Origin: a virus
Reading direction: 5' to 3' (one strand)
DNA: 41,245 bases
IMG/VR virus record: IMGVR_UViG_3300049791_000024
Location: 1-41,245 of that record
The notes beneath the pieces are model-generated. The model saw nothing but the letters and a program-made list of their open reading frames with translations. It was not told the DNA's origin and searched no databases. Made by a program: the position numbers and the translations under genes. Below, piece by piece: positions 13,917 to 22,280 of this stretch (the first letter of the stretch is position 1; every line of letters starts with the position of its first letter).

Positions 13917-15976
13917 CCGACGCCTACGACGCCAAGGACGGGGATAGCGACGATCCGATGTCCGAGATGCGCCAACGCTACAAGGCTGCCGAGTCGGCAT
14001 GTCGCGACCAGTACGAGCAGTGCAAGGACGACATCCGCTTCGCCTTCATCCCCGGTGAGCAGTGGGACAAGGCGATGAAGAAGCAGCGGGGCCGGGGACG
14101 ATCGCTGTACGAGTTCAACAAGACGCGGCCAGCGGTCAAGGCCGTGACGAACGACATGCGGCAGAACTCGCCGTCCGTGAAGTACCGGGCTGCCGAGGAC
14201 TCGCACCGCGAGCTGGCCGACATCCTGCAGGGCTTGTTCCGCAACGTGGAAGCGCAGAGCCGCGCGGACACCGCTTACGATACGGCTGGGTTCTACTCGG
14301 CCGCTGGTGGATTCGGTGTGTTCGAGATCACGACCGAGTACAGCGACGACGACACATTTGAGCAGGACATCCGCATCCGGGAGAAGCGCAATCCGTTTGC
14401 GTTCAAGTTCGACCCCGCTGCGAAGGAGTTTGATCGCCGGGACGGGCGCTATCTGTTCGAGGACTACTCGATCCCGCTGACCGAGTACAAGCGCCGGTAT
14501 CCGAACGCGAAGGTGGTGGATTTCAGCCAAGGACTGGACATCGCAAAGCGGTACGATGACTGGTTCACCGAGAAAGAGGTTCGGATCGCCAAGTACTGGT
14601 GCAAGCACCCGGCGAAGAAGACCATCTACCAGCTGTCCGATGAGCGCGTATTGGACGAAGACGACTACAAGGCCATCGAGGCCATGCTCGGCCAGCCGCG
14701 CAGCGATCCGGCGACAGGGCAGCCGTTGGAGCCGCTGACGCTCAAGACGCAGCGCGTGGTGGCTTACGACAAGATCGACGTGTCGATTGTCTCCGGCGCC
14801 GAGGTGCTGGAAGGCCCGACCGAATGGGTTGGCAAGTTCTTCCCGGTGTGTCCGGTGTGGGGTGATACGGTCAACATTGATGGTGAGGAAATCTATTCAG
14901 GCATCGTGAGGCCCGCCAAGGATTCGCAGCGCCTGTTCAACTGGAACGTGTGCACTGGGCAGGAAGTCTTGGGCAAGCAGCCCATAGCGCCGCTGATGGC
15001 GACGCCAGCGATGATCGAGGGGCACGAGGCGGCTTGGGAGGGACTCGCCACTGACAACGCGCCTGCGCTGCTATACAACGTCGATCCTGCCGCTCCCAAT
15101 GGTGGTGCTCCAACAAGGGCGCAACCTCCGACCTTCCCCGGCGCGATGTTCCAGGGCGCGCAGTTCGCCGCCGACCTGCTGAAGTCGGTCACGGGTGTCG
15201 TTGACGGGCCGGTGCAATCGAAGGCGTCAAGCGGCAAGGCGATTCTCGCGGTTGAACACCAGCAGGACGTAACCAACTTCGACTACATCGATAACCTCGC
15301 GCGGGCCAAAGCCTATGCTGGTGAAATCTTCGCAGACCTCGCGCCGAAGATTTACACCACCGAACGGGAAATGATGATTCTCGGGGCGGATGGCAAGGAG
15401 TCCTACGTCCAACTCAACCAGACCGTGCAAGGGCCAGACGGCCAGCCGCAGGTCATCAACGACCTGAGCCAAGGCAAGTACGCGGTGGTGGTCACGGTCG
15501 GCCCAAGCTACGCAACACAGCGCATGGAGACCGTCGATATCCTAATGAAGATGGCCGCGAACCCGCAACTTGGGCCTGTTGTCGCGGACATGATCGCGAA
15601 GAACATGGACTTTGCCGGTTCCGAGGAACTGGAAAAGCGGCTCAGGGCAGTTGGGATTCGGATGGGCTTCATTCAACCCGGTGAGGGAGATCAGGCACCG
15701 CAACCCCAGCAGCCACCCCCACCGAACCCGGTGGATATTGCCAAGGTCAATCTCACGGGCGCGCAGACCGACAAGACGTTGGCCGAGACCGACAGGATCA
15801 AGACCGAGACGGCTGCGCGAGCAGCGATGCTGCCGCACGAACTACACCAAGGCCAAGCCAATGCCGACAAGGCCGGCATGGAAGCGGTCAACGCCATTCA
15901 TCCCGAACTTCGCCCGCTCCAATATCCGGGGCCGCAGGAGTTTGCACCGCCCGGCCCCGGAGGGCCGATGCAGTAG
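13913..15976 (+). CDS. Portal protein (P22 gp1-like)
   Basis: A 687-residue protein of about P22 portal length. It has the family's opening (RDQYEQCKDDIRFAFIPGEQ) and YEFNKTRPAVKAVTNDMRQN. A long C-terminal tail is Pro/Gln-rich (GDQAPQPQQPPPPNPVD) with a helical region of the barrel type. Twelve copies should form the channel at the capsid vertex where the terminase docks. It starts in the TerL stop with GGAG upstream. Confidence 0.92.
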   Translation: MTDAYDAKDGDSDDPMSEMRQRYKAAESACRDQYEQCKDDIRFAFIPGEQWDKAMKKQRGRGRSLYEFNKTRPAVKAVTNDMRQNSPSVKYRAAEDSHRELADILQGLFRNVEAQSRADTAYDTAGFYSAAGGFGVFEITTEYSDDDTFEQDIRIREKRNPFAFKFDPAAKEFDRRDGRYLFEDYSIPLTEYKRRYPNAKVVDFSQGLDIAKRYDDWFTEKEVRIAKYWCKHPAKKTIYQLSDERVLDEDDYKAIEAMLGQPRSDPATGQPLEPLTLKTQRVVAYDKIDVSIVSGAEVLEGPTEWVGKFFPVCPVWGDTVNIDGEEIYSGIVRPAKDSQRLFNWNVCTGQEVLGKQPIAPLMATPAMIEGHEAAWEGLATDNAPALLYNVDPAAPNGGAPTRAQPPTFPGAMFQGAQFAADLLKSVTGVVDGPVQSKASSGKAILAVEHQQDVTNFDYIDNLARAKAYAGEIFADLAPKIYTTEREMMILGADGKESYVQLNQTVQGPDGQPQVINDLSQGKYAVVVTVGPSYATQRMETVDILMKMAANPQLGPVVADMIAKNMDFAGSEELEKRLRAVGIRMGFIQPGEGDQAPQPQQPPPPNPVDIAKVNLTGAQTDKTLAETDRIKTETAARAAMLPHELHQGQANADKAGMEAVNAIHPELRPLQYPGPQEFAPPGPGGPMQ

Positions 15977-15997
15977 TTGTTCCACGCGAAACCACCG

Positions 15998-16018
15998 GCC
16001 CCTAACGGGGCATTTTTT
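15998..16018 (+). terminator. Intrinsic terminator between portal and scaffold genes
   Basis: GCCCC, loop TAAC, GGGGC, then ATTTTTT. It is a classic stem with a T-run in the late operon. It may be a partial terminator that sets the amount of scaffold and coat transcript, or one that an antiterminator overrides. Confidence 0.75.
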
Positions 16019-16040
16019 CGTCCCCAAAGGATGCTGCCAA

Positions 16041-16955
16041 ATGGATCGCCAAGCTGCCATTCTCGCCAATGAGGCGCAGATTGTTGCAAAGAACCCCGAG
16101 CCAATTGCACCCGTCGCGGAAAGCGATGCACCTGCCATTACGGCAGTCATTGAACCCGAAGCACCAGCCCCAGAGGCTGCAAAGGCCGCGCCTGAGCCGG
16201 ACGCAACCACGGAACCGGCCACTCCGCCTAACACCGATGCCGCAAGCATTGCCGCGCGCAAGCGCACCAAGCAAGACCGGATCGACAAACTGACCCGGCA
16301 GAAGACCGAGAGGGATCGGGAAATCGGTTACCTGCGCGCACAGCTGGATGCCGTCAAGGCCCAGCAGCCCGCCGCAACCGCTCCACCTGCGCAGCAGTAT
16401 CCACAGCAGATACCCGGCGAGCCAACGCTGGAACAGTTCGATTACGACCAGACCGCCTTTCAGAACGCCCACGATGATTGGCGGATCGACAGGAAGTTTG
16501 CCGAACGCGAACTGCGCCAGAACCAGCAAGCCGAACAGGCGAAGCAACAGGCAAAGCAGGCTGCTTTCATGGGACGCCTCAAGGCGTTTGAAGCAAAGCA
16601 TCCCGGCGCATGGGAGGAAGTCTCCTCTGCACCGATCAACACGACCGACCCAATGCTGGCAGTGATTGCCGAATCGGATATCGGCCCGGAGATTGCCTAC
16701 TACCTCGCCCAGCATGTGGATGAAGCCAACGCCATTTCGCAGATGTCGCCCTATGTGGCCGCTGCTGCGCTCGGACGCATCGAGTCGAAGCTGACTGGTG
16801 CACCTGCTGCCGTCACCCGTCCTCCGTTGAGAAACCAACCGCCGCCACCGCCGCCACAGATTGCCGCAGGATCGTCCGGGGGAATCCCCGTTGAACGGAT
16901 GACCTTGGCAGACCACGAGGCGGCTGTGCAGGCATCACGACGCGCACGACGCTAA
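16041..16955 (+). CDS. Scaffolding protein (P22 gp8-like)
   Basis: The 304-residue protein lies between portal and coat genes, as in P22 (gp8 is about 303). The N-terminus is Ala/Pro/Glu-rich and probably disordered; the centre is charged and helical (KQDRIDKLTRQKTERDREIG); the C-terminus is proline-rich and ends with basic residues, ASRRARR, suited to coat-protein binding. Scaffold directs coat assembly and leaves before DNA packaging. Identity rests on order, length and composition. Confidence 0.8.
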   Translation: MDRQAAILANEAQIVAKNPEPIAPVAESDAPAITAVIEPEAPAPEAAKAAPEPDATTEPATPPNTDAASIAARKRTKQDRIDKLTRQKTERDREIGYLRAQLDAVKAQQPAATAPPAQQYPQQIPGEPTLEQFDYDQTAFQNAHDDWRIDRKFAERELRQNQQAEQAKQQAKQAAFMGRLKAFEAKHPGAWEEVSSAPINTTDPMLAVIAESDIGPEIAYYLAQHVDEANAISQMSPYVAAAALGRIESKLTGAPAAVTRPPLRNQPPPPPPQIAAGSSGGIPVERMTLADHEAAVQASRRARR

Positions 16956-16964
16956 GGAATCCCC

Positions 16965-18173
16965 ATGGCAAATTCACTGCTTACCTCAACCATCATCGCC
17001 AATCGCGCGATGGCTGTGCTCAAACAGGACGCCGTGTTCCTGAAGATGGTCAACCGGCAATACGACCCGCGCTTCTTCGGCAAGGGCATCGGCAAGTACG
17101 GCGACACGGGTTATGTCCGTATCCCGCAGCGTGCAGTCATCCGCGATGGGCGGGTGATGCAAATCCAGAACCAGACCGACACCACGGTTCCGGTCGCCAT
17201 CAACAAGTACAAGGGCGTCGACACCGGCGCAACGAGTCTTGAGATGTCGCTGGACATCAACGACTACCAGCGGGATTTCATCGACACCAAGATTCCCGAC
17301 CTGATCGCTGCTGTCGAAGCCGACTGCCTGTCCACGGTGGTGCCGCTGGTCTATCACTCCGCTGGCGACTATGGGCTGTATAACGATGTCTCAACCGTGC
17401 TGGCGGCGGGCGGCATCCTGTCGAACAACCTTGCAGGCCCGAACGGCAGGAAGATGCTCACCAACATCACTGCGGAACAGCAGATCGTCAATTCCCTGAC
17501 GGGCTTCTACAACGCGCAGTCGAAGGTGGGCGACCAGTACAGGTCGGGGCTGATGGCAGACGACACCCTCGGATTCGACTGGTATCGGACGACCCTGATG
17601 CCGAGCCTGACCCGAGGCGGTGCCAATACCGCGTATGAGACCGTCACCACTGGCGCGAACATGAATGCGGCAGGCACCAGCATCGACATCGACACGGGTG
17701 CCGGCACGTTCGCGGCAGGCGATATCTTCACCATTCAGGGCGTCAACGATGTGCATCCGCAGACCAAGGCCGACCTCGGCTACCTGAAGCAATTCGTGGT
17801 GACAACGGCTTCCGCTGGCGGCACTGTCACGCTGTCGTTCACCCCGGCCATCGTGACCAGCGGCCCCGGTCAGAACGTCACTGCGGGGCCGGCGGCAGAC
17901 ATGGACGTGCTGCCTTTGGGCACGGCATCCACCGCCTACCAGCAGAGCCTGGCGTTCGTGAAGGATGCGTTCTACTTCATCACCGCCGACCTTCCGCTCC
18001 CGAAGAACATGGGCGTGGACTGCGCGCAGGTGACGAGCGATGGCATCACGTTGCGTTTCATGAATGGGTTCGACATCGAGCAGGACATGTTCGTGTCGCG
18101 CTTTGACATCGCCTACGGTGCCGGCATCTTGCGTCCGGAATTGGCCGTTCGCATTCCCAACATCCCGGCCTAA
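16965..18173 (+). CDS. Major coat protein (P22 gp5-like)
   Basis: A 402-residue protein of the P22 coat family. It opens MANSLLTSTIIANRAMAVLK and includes RDFIDTKIPDLIAAVEAD and an inserted domain at about 225-310 rich in Thr, Gly and Val (TTGANMNAAGTSIDIDTG; FTIQGVNDVHP), where P22 coat has its I-domain. It forms the icosahedral shell with the HK97 fold. AAGGAA precedes the start. Confidence 0.9.
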   Translation: MANSLLTSTIIANRAMAVLKQDAVFLKMVNRQYDPRFFGKGIGKYGDTGYVRIPQRAVIRDGRVMQIQNQTDTTVPVAINKYKGVDTGATSLEMSLDINDYQRDFIDTKIPDLIAAVEADCLSTVVPLVYHSAGDYGLYNDVSTVLAAGGILSNNLAGPNGRKMLTNITAEQQIVNSLTGFYNAQSKVGDQYRSGLMADDTLGFDWYRTTLMPSLTRGGANTAYETVTTGANMNAAGTSIDIDTGAGTFAAGDIFTIQGVNDVHPQTKADLGYLKQFVVTTASAGGTVTLSFTPAIVTSGPGQNVTAGPAADMDVLPLGTASTAYQQSLAFVKDAFYFITADLPLPKNMGVDCAQVTSDGITLRFMNGFDIEQDMFVSRFDIAYGAGILRPELAVRIPNIPA

Positions 18174-18185
18174 GGAGAAAGAACC

Positions 18186-18596
18186 ATGGCACTTCCCGGT
18201 GCAACCGTTGCAGACCGCCACAACCTCACCTACGTCGTTCCCGGCCTCAATCAGGGAACGATGGTGGGGCCGTGGCCCATCACCACCTACACCGCAAATG
18301 GGGTCATCTCCATTGATCCGGGCATCAAGATGCTCAACAAGACCTCGGCACTATCGGCCACCACGCTCGCCGCTCCGGCGCGCGCTGGCGATACGATCCT
18401 GTTGATTTGCGGAACCGCGTTTGCCCATGTCGTCACCGCGACATCGCTGATTCAGGATGGCGTGACCGGCGGCGCAAAGACCACTCTCACGTTCGGCGCT
18501 TTCGTCGGTGCGAGTCTGGGATTGGTCGGCGTCGCCAGCGCAACCGGCGTGCTGACGTGGGCGGTCACGGTGAAGAATGTGGTTGTTATCACGTAG
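18186..18596 (+). CDS. Small capsid-associated protein (decoration candidate)
   Basis: A 136-residue, Thr/Ala/Val-rich protein directly after the coat gene, with AAGGAG before the ATG. The second half is a predicted beta-rich domain (GAKTTLTFGAFVGASLGLVG). Capsid-decoration genes often lie here. No P22 counterpart; function inferred from position. Confidence 0.6.
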   Translation: MALPGATVADRHNLTYVVPGLNQGTMVGPWPITTYTANGVISIDPGIKMLNKTSALSATTLAAPARAGDTILLICGTAFAHVVTATSLIQDGVTGGAKTTLTFGAFVGASLGLVGVASATGVLTWAVTVKNVVVIT

Positions 18597-18609
18597 TAGT
18601 TATCTTGGC

Positions 18610-18631
18610 GAGGGCCAATTTACCGGCCCTC
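18610..18631. terminator. Hairpin between convergent genes
   Basis: GAGGGCC and GGCCCTC are perfectly complementary with an eight-base loop AATTTACC. The leftward HNH gene's TAA lies in the loop. No T-run follows on either strand, so it is a weak terminator or an RNA stability element. Confidence 0.45.
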
Positions 18632-19120
18632 AACCCCAATGAATGTTCCGTGCAGTTGATGTGCAGCCGATCTCCTCGCAGCAATTGCCGCGTCCTTGGT
18701 ATCAAAATATCCAATATGGACGCGGCATTTTTTTGACGTGATGTACGCAAGCCATTTATTCAGGCGGGCATAGAAAAGAACGCCTGGATGACCGGATGTG
18801 TTGTCAGAACGCAGGCGCGTATTGGTTCTGTTTTGCGATGGGTTCGCTTCGCGCAAGTTTTCAGGCCGATTGTCGGAACGATACATATTGATGTGATCGA
18901 TCCATCCCACCGGCCAGAATCCGCGAGTCATGGCGAATATCACGCGATGCGTTTTGTAAAGCTGTCCGTCAATTCGGATTGTGCGATAACCGTTGCCATC
19001 ATTCTTGCATCCGGCTTCTTTCCCGGAAAGGCGGTCGTATCGTCCGCCACGTATCCAGAAAAGCTGTCCTGTTTCAGCGTCAAGTCGGAAAACTTCATGA
19101 AGTCTTTCGATAGAAACCAT
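18620..19120 (-). CDS. HNH endonuclease with AP2-like domain, antisense in the structural operon
   Basis: The 166-residue protein has VFRLDAETGQLFWIRGG, GYRTIRIDGQLYKTHRVIFA (the AHR-like part), DHINMYRSDNRPENLREA (HNH core) and a C-terminal AP2-like DNA-binding end (SGHPGVLFYARLNKWLAYIT). This is a free-standing homing-type endonuclease. AGGAA lies eight bases before ATG 19120. It sits head-to-head with the gp4-like gene and opposite to all neighbours, so it is probably a mobile insert that avoids breaking a structural gene. Confidence 0.88.
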   Translation of the reverse strand: MVSIERLHEVFRLDAETGQLFWIRGGRYDRLSGKEAGCKNDGNGYRTIRIDGQLYKTHRVIFAMTRGFWPVGWIDHINMYRSDNRPENLREANPSQNRTNTRLRSDNTSGHPGVLFYARLNKWLAYITSKKCRVHIGYFDTKDAAIAARRSAAHQLHGTFIGVEGR

Positions 19121-19175
19121 GTGCCAATTCCTGTGATGGTCGGGATTCTTCATTGTACACCGTAAAGGAAACATA

Positions 19176-19580
19176 ATGGCAACCGTCCTGCAATTCGTCG
19201 CGCGATCGCTGCGCCTGCTGCGCGTGATCGACCCGAACGAGCCGGTGCAGCCGGATGATTTCGAGGGTGCGCTGGTCGCGCTCAACGCGATGATGGCGCG
19301 GTTTGAAGCCGATGGGTTGGCGATGGGCTGGATGCCGATCGCAGCAGCATCCGATGAGCTTCCGGTGCCGCCTGAGTGCGAGGAGTGGTTGTGCGCTGGG
19401 TTGGCGTTGCGGGTTGCCCCGGAATACGGGAAAGCGCCGGACGCGATCACCGTCAAGATGTACGAGAGCGGGCTGGCGAAAACACAGCGTGACGTGCTGA
19501 CAGCGGCCCCATTGCAACTGCGCAGCAGCCTGCCGGTGAAATGTGCACGCTGGAATATCTACACGGATCAGGAATGCTGA
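19176..19580 (+). CDS. Head-tail adaptor, P22 gp4-like
   Basis: The 134-residue protein matches the P22 tail accessory factor gp4 family (ARSLRLLRVIDPNEPVQPDD; DFEGALVALNAMMARFEADG). In P22, gp4 attaches to the portal, has muramidase activity, and extends the channel for gp10. The order coat - gp4 - gp10 is that of P22. AAAGGAA precedes the start. The stop overlaps the gp10 start. Confidence 0.85.
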   Translation: MATVLQFVARSLRLLRVIDPNEPVQPDDFEGALVALNAMMARFEADGLAMGWMPIAAASDELPVPPECEEWLCAGLALRVAPEYGKAPDAITVKMYESGLAKTQRDVLTAAPLQLRSSLPVKCARWNIYTDQEC

Positions 19581-20815
19581 AAGACCTGCCCATCGTCGGT
19601 GGGTCGTACACCGACCCAACCCGTGCGTTCGACGTACAGGATTGTGTCAATTACATCCCGGAGAAAACCGAGTCCGATGGCGCGCGTGCGCCGTCGATCC
19701 TGCGAGGAGCGCCTGGATTCACCAACCTGCACATTTTCGGCACCGGCCCGCACCGTGGCGGGCGCGATGTGGAGGGCAAATTCTATTGTGTTTCCGGCGG
19801 CTCGCTGTATTCATGGGTCAACGGAGTGGGGACGAATCTCGGCGCAATCGCTGGGACTGGCCGGGTGTGCATGGCGCACAACCAGATCACATCAGGGCAC
19901 GAGTTGATCATCGTCAACGGCACCCAAGGTTACATCTGGAACGATGTCAAGAAAACGCTGACAAAGATCACCGATCCGGACTATCCGGGTTCGGCGGTTG
20001 TGGACTACCTCAATTCGTTTTTCGTGCAGGTGCGTCCGGACGGAACCGAGTGGTTTACCTCCGACCTTGCACGCGGGGCGCGTTACCTGAGTACGGACAC
20101 CTACGAGTCGGAATCAGATCCCGACCGGATCGTGTGCGTCATCGTGGATCACGGCGAAGTGATTGTGCTTGGCACGAACTCGACGGACATTTTCTGGAAT
20201 GCCGGCGCGGTCGATGCGACATTCGAGAGCAAGCAGATACCGATTGCACAGGGATGTGCTGGAAAGTACACGCCATGCCGGCTGGATAATTCGGTGTTCC
20301 TGCTTGGCAACGATGGCATTTTCTACCGCCTGAATGGCTATACGTTCGTGCGGATTTCCACCCATTGCATTGAACAGGCGATTGCGAACCTCAACTGGTC
20401 GCAGGCGTTCTCGTTCGTCTACACCGACCGCGGGCACAAGATTTACTACACCACGTTCCCCGATGGGCAGACGTGGGGTTATGACGTTGCGACTGGCCTG
20501 TGGCATCGCCGGGAGTCGTTCAACCTGCATCGCTGGCGGATCAGCACGCTGACATTCAGCGCTGGCAAGTGGCTGGCTGGCGACTACGAAAACGGCAATT
20601 TGTACGAGCTGGACTGGGAAGTGTTCGATGAGGCCGGCGATCCGTTGATTGCACGGCGCACGACGGCCTACCTGAGCAACCACCAGAACAAGTTGACGAT
20701 GAACCGGCTGGAACTGGTGATGGGAACCGGCGGCAACCCACAGGGGAACCTGTTGGACGAGTCGGGAATCCTGATTACCGAAGAAGATGTCTCCCTTCCT
20801 ATCTTCACGGAATGA
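19574..20815 (+). CDS. Packaged-DNA stabilisation protein, P22 gp10-like, N-terminal part
   Basis: The 413-residue protein contains the gp10 hallmark repeats of a beta-propeller-like protein (GSYTDPTRAFDVQDCVNYIP; LNSFFVQVRPDGTEWF; NDGIFYRLNGYTFVRISTHC). Gp10 forms the plug that keeps packaged DNA inside. The frame ends at TGA 20813-20815. The very next in-frame codons give a segment (PDVMLRYSDDGGNTWSN) that in this family is the C-terminal part of gp10. Together the two parts (about 486 residues) match P22 gp10 (about 472). So the gene is either split by one nonsense codon or two polypeptides now replace one. Confidence 0.88.
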   Translation: MLKDLPIVGGSYTDPTRAFDVQDCVNYIPEKTESDGARAPSILRGAPGFTNLHIFGTGPHRGGRDVEGKFYCVSGGSLYSWVNGVGTNLGAIAGTGRVCMAHNQITSGHELIIVNGTQGYIWNDVKKTLTKITDPDYPGSAVVDYLNSFFVQVRPDGTEWFTSDLARGARYLSTDTYESESDPDRIVCVIVDHGEVIVLGTNSTDIFWNAGAVDATFESKQIPIAQGCAGKYTPCRLDNSVFLLGNDGIFYRLNGYTFVRISTHCIEQAIANLNWSQAFSFVYTDRGHKIYYTTFPDGQTWGYDVATGLWHRRESFNLHRWRISTLTFSAGKWLAGDYENGNLYELDWEVFDEAGDPLIARRTTAYLSNHQNKLTMNRLELVMGTGGNPQGNLLDESGILITEEDVSLPIFTE

Positions 20816-20818
20816 CCG

Positions 20819-21034
20819 ATGCCAGACGTCATGCTGCGGTATTCGGATGATGGCGGAAACACATGGTCGAACACCAAGTACCGCGACATTGGCGATATTG
20901 GCCAGTACGGGCGCCGGGTTGCGTTCACGCGGATGGGCCAGTTCATCGCGCGGGTGATCGAGGTCAGTGTGTCCGATGCGGTCAAGCGGGACATCATTGC
21001 CGCGTCTGTCGATCTTGAGGGCGAGGCGCGGTGA
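20819..21034 (+). CDS. gp10-like C-terminal part, separated by an in-frame TGA
   Basis: A 71-residue frame in the same phase as the upstream gp10-like gene. It starts with ATG three codons after the TGA start base and has YSDDGGNTWSNTKYRDIGDI, the family C-terminus. The upstream CACGGAATG gives a weak ribosome site, so reinitiation is possible. Readthrough of TGA followed by C (a leaky context) would restore the full protein. Next gene starts at GTG within its stop. Confidence 0.7.
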   Translation: MPDVMLRYSDDGGNTWSNTKYRDIGDIGQYGRRVAFTRMGQFIARVIEVSVSDAVKRDIIAASVDLEGEAR

Positions 21035-21603
21035 AACTGTCCACCTCGCCGGCGTATTTCGAGGCGATTGCAAACCATCCGCGCGTGTTCAAGCGGGTTT
21101 CGCGCAAGGGCATCGACCGGATTGACCTTGCGCCGGTGTGGTCGCATTGCGTGGGCTTGGAGTTCGACGGTGGTGGGTGGTTGTGCCAACGCATCCATGC
21201 GGGATTGTGGGAGGTGCATACCTTGTTCCTGCCCGGCAATCACCATGTGCGCGACTGTGCAGTGGAAGCGTTGCGCTTCATGTTCACGGTGACGGACTGC
21301 AACGAGCTTTGCACCAAGGTTCCGTGCGATGTGTCACGGGCGAAGGAGCTGGCGCTCGACATGGGGTTTTCCGAGTCCTACCACCGCGACGATGGATGGC
21401 AGCGCGAGAGTGGGCCGGTAGCGGTCGATTACCTGCACTACAGGATCGAGTCATGGGCGCTGGGTTTGGCGGCAACGCCGGATCAAGCCTATGCAAACTT
21501 CCTTGCGTTGTGCGAAGCCGGCGGACAGCAGGATAAGGGCAACTACTTCTATTCGCGCTGGGCGGTACTGGCGCAGCCTGAGGAGCAATTCACATGCCAG
21601 TAG
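21031..21603 (+). CDS. P22 gp14-like protein (DUF2824)
   Basis: A 190-residue protein starting at GTG 21031. It has the acetyltransferase-like pattern (WEVHTLFLPGNHHVRDCAVE; NELCTKVPCDVSRAKELALD) of the DUF2824 family, to which P22 gp14 belongs. Gp14 is a minor head-assembly or injection protein. The position after gp10 and before gp7 fits P22 gene order. No enzymatic activity is implied. Confidence 0.75.
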   Translation: MKLSTSPAYFEAIANHPRVFKRVSRKGIDRIDLAPVWSHCVGLEFDGGGWLCQRIHAGLWEVHTLFLPGNHHVRDCAVEALRFMFTVTDCNELCTKVPCDVSRAKELALDMGFSESYHRDDGWQRESGPVAVDYLHYRIESWALGLAATPDQAYANFLALCEAGGQQDKGNYFYSRWAVLAQPEEQFTCQ

Positions 21604-22280
21604 CAGGCGCGGTCATCGCTGTAGGCGGGAGCCTGCTTGCGGCGCACATGCAATCCAGTGCCGCCAGTAGCGCAGCCGATGCACAGACGCAGGCATCGCA
21701 GGCGGCAATTGCCGAGCAGGCGCGCGAATACAACCAGTCGCGCTCGGATCAATTGCCGTGGTTGACCTCCGGCAAGGGCGCGCTCAATCGCCTGAACAAC
21801 CTCAATAACGGCAACTATTCCAGCTTCCACAAGTCGCCCGATTACCAGTTCGGATTGAATGAGCTGATCAAGAACGATGACCGTTCGGCTGCTGCACATG
21901 GACGCTTGTATTCCGGTGGTTACGGGCAGGACTTCGCCAAGGATATCATCGGCTACGCGAATCAGGGTTATGGCACCTACTACAACCGCATCGCGGCAAT
22001 GGCCGGCGTTGGACAGACTGCGGCGCAGAACCTTGGGAGTCTCGGCGCTAACTACGCCAATCAGGTCGGCCAGCAATACAACAACATCGGCGATGCGCGG
22101 GCGTCGGGTTATGCGACGCAGGCCAATATTAACACTGGCCTAATAAACGGAATCGGCACAGCCGCCGCCAACTACTTCAGCCAGAAGCCGCCGAGCTACA
22201 ACGCCTATACGGCACCGATCAACTACGACAGCACGAACAACGGCACCAATTCCAATATTCCGGCGGGGTGGTGGGGATGA
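21594..22280 (+). CDS. Ejection (DNA transfer) protein, P22 gp7-like
   Basis: The 228-residue protein opens with a hydrophobic Gly/Ala segment, has the family sequence SPDYQFGLNELIKNDDRSAA, and contains GRLYSGGYGQDFAKDIIGYA and NRIAAMAGVGQTAAQNLG. Length equals P22 gp7 (about 229). These pilot proteins leave the capsid first and help form the conduit through the cell envelope. GAGGAG precedes the ATG; the gene overlaps the preceding stop by 10 bases. Confidence 0.85.
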   Translation: MPVAGAVIAVGGSLLAAHMQSSAASSAADAQTQASQAAIAEQAREYNQSRSDQLPWLTSGKGALNRLNNLNNGNYSSFHKSPDYQFGLNELIKNDDRSAAAHGRLYSGGYGQDFAKDIIGYANQGYGTYYNRIAAMAGVGQTAAQNLGSLGANYANQVGQQYNNIGDARASGYATQANINTGLINGIGTAAANYFSQKPPSYNAYTAPINYDSTNNGTNSNIPAGWWG

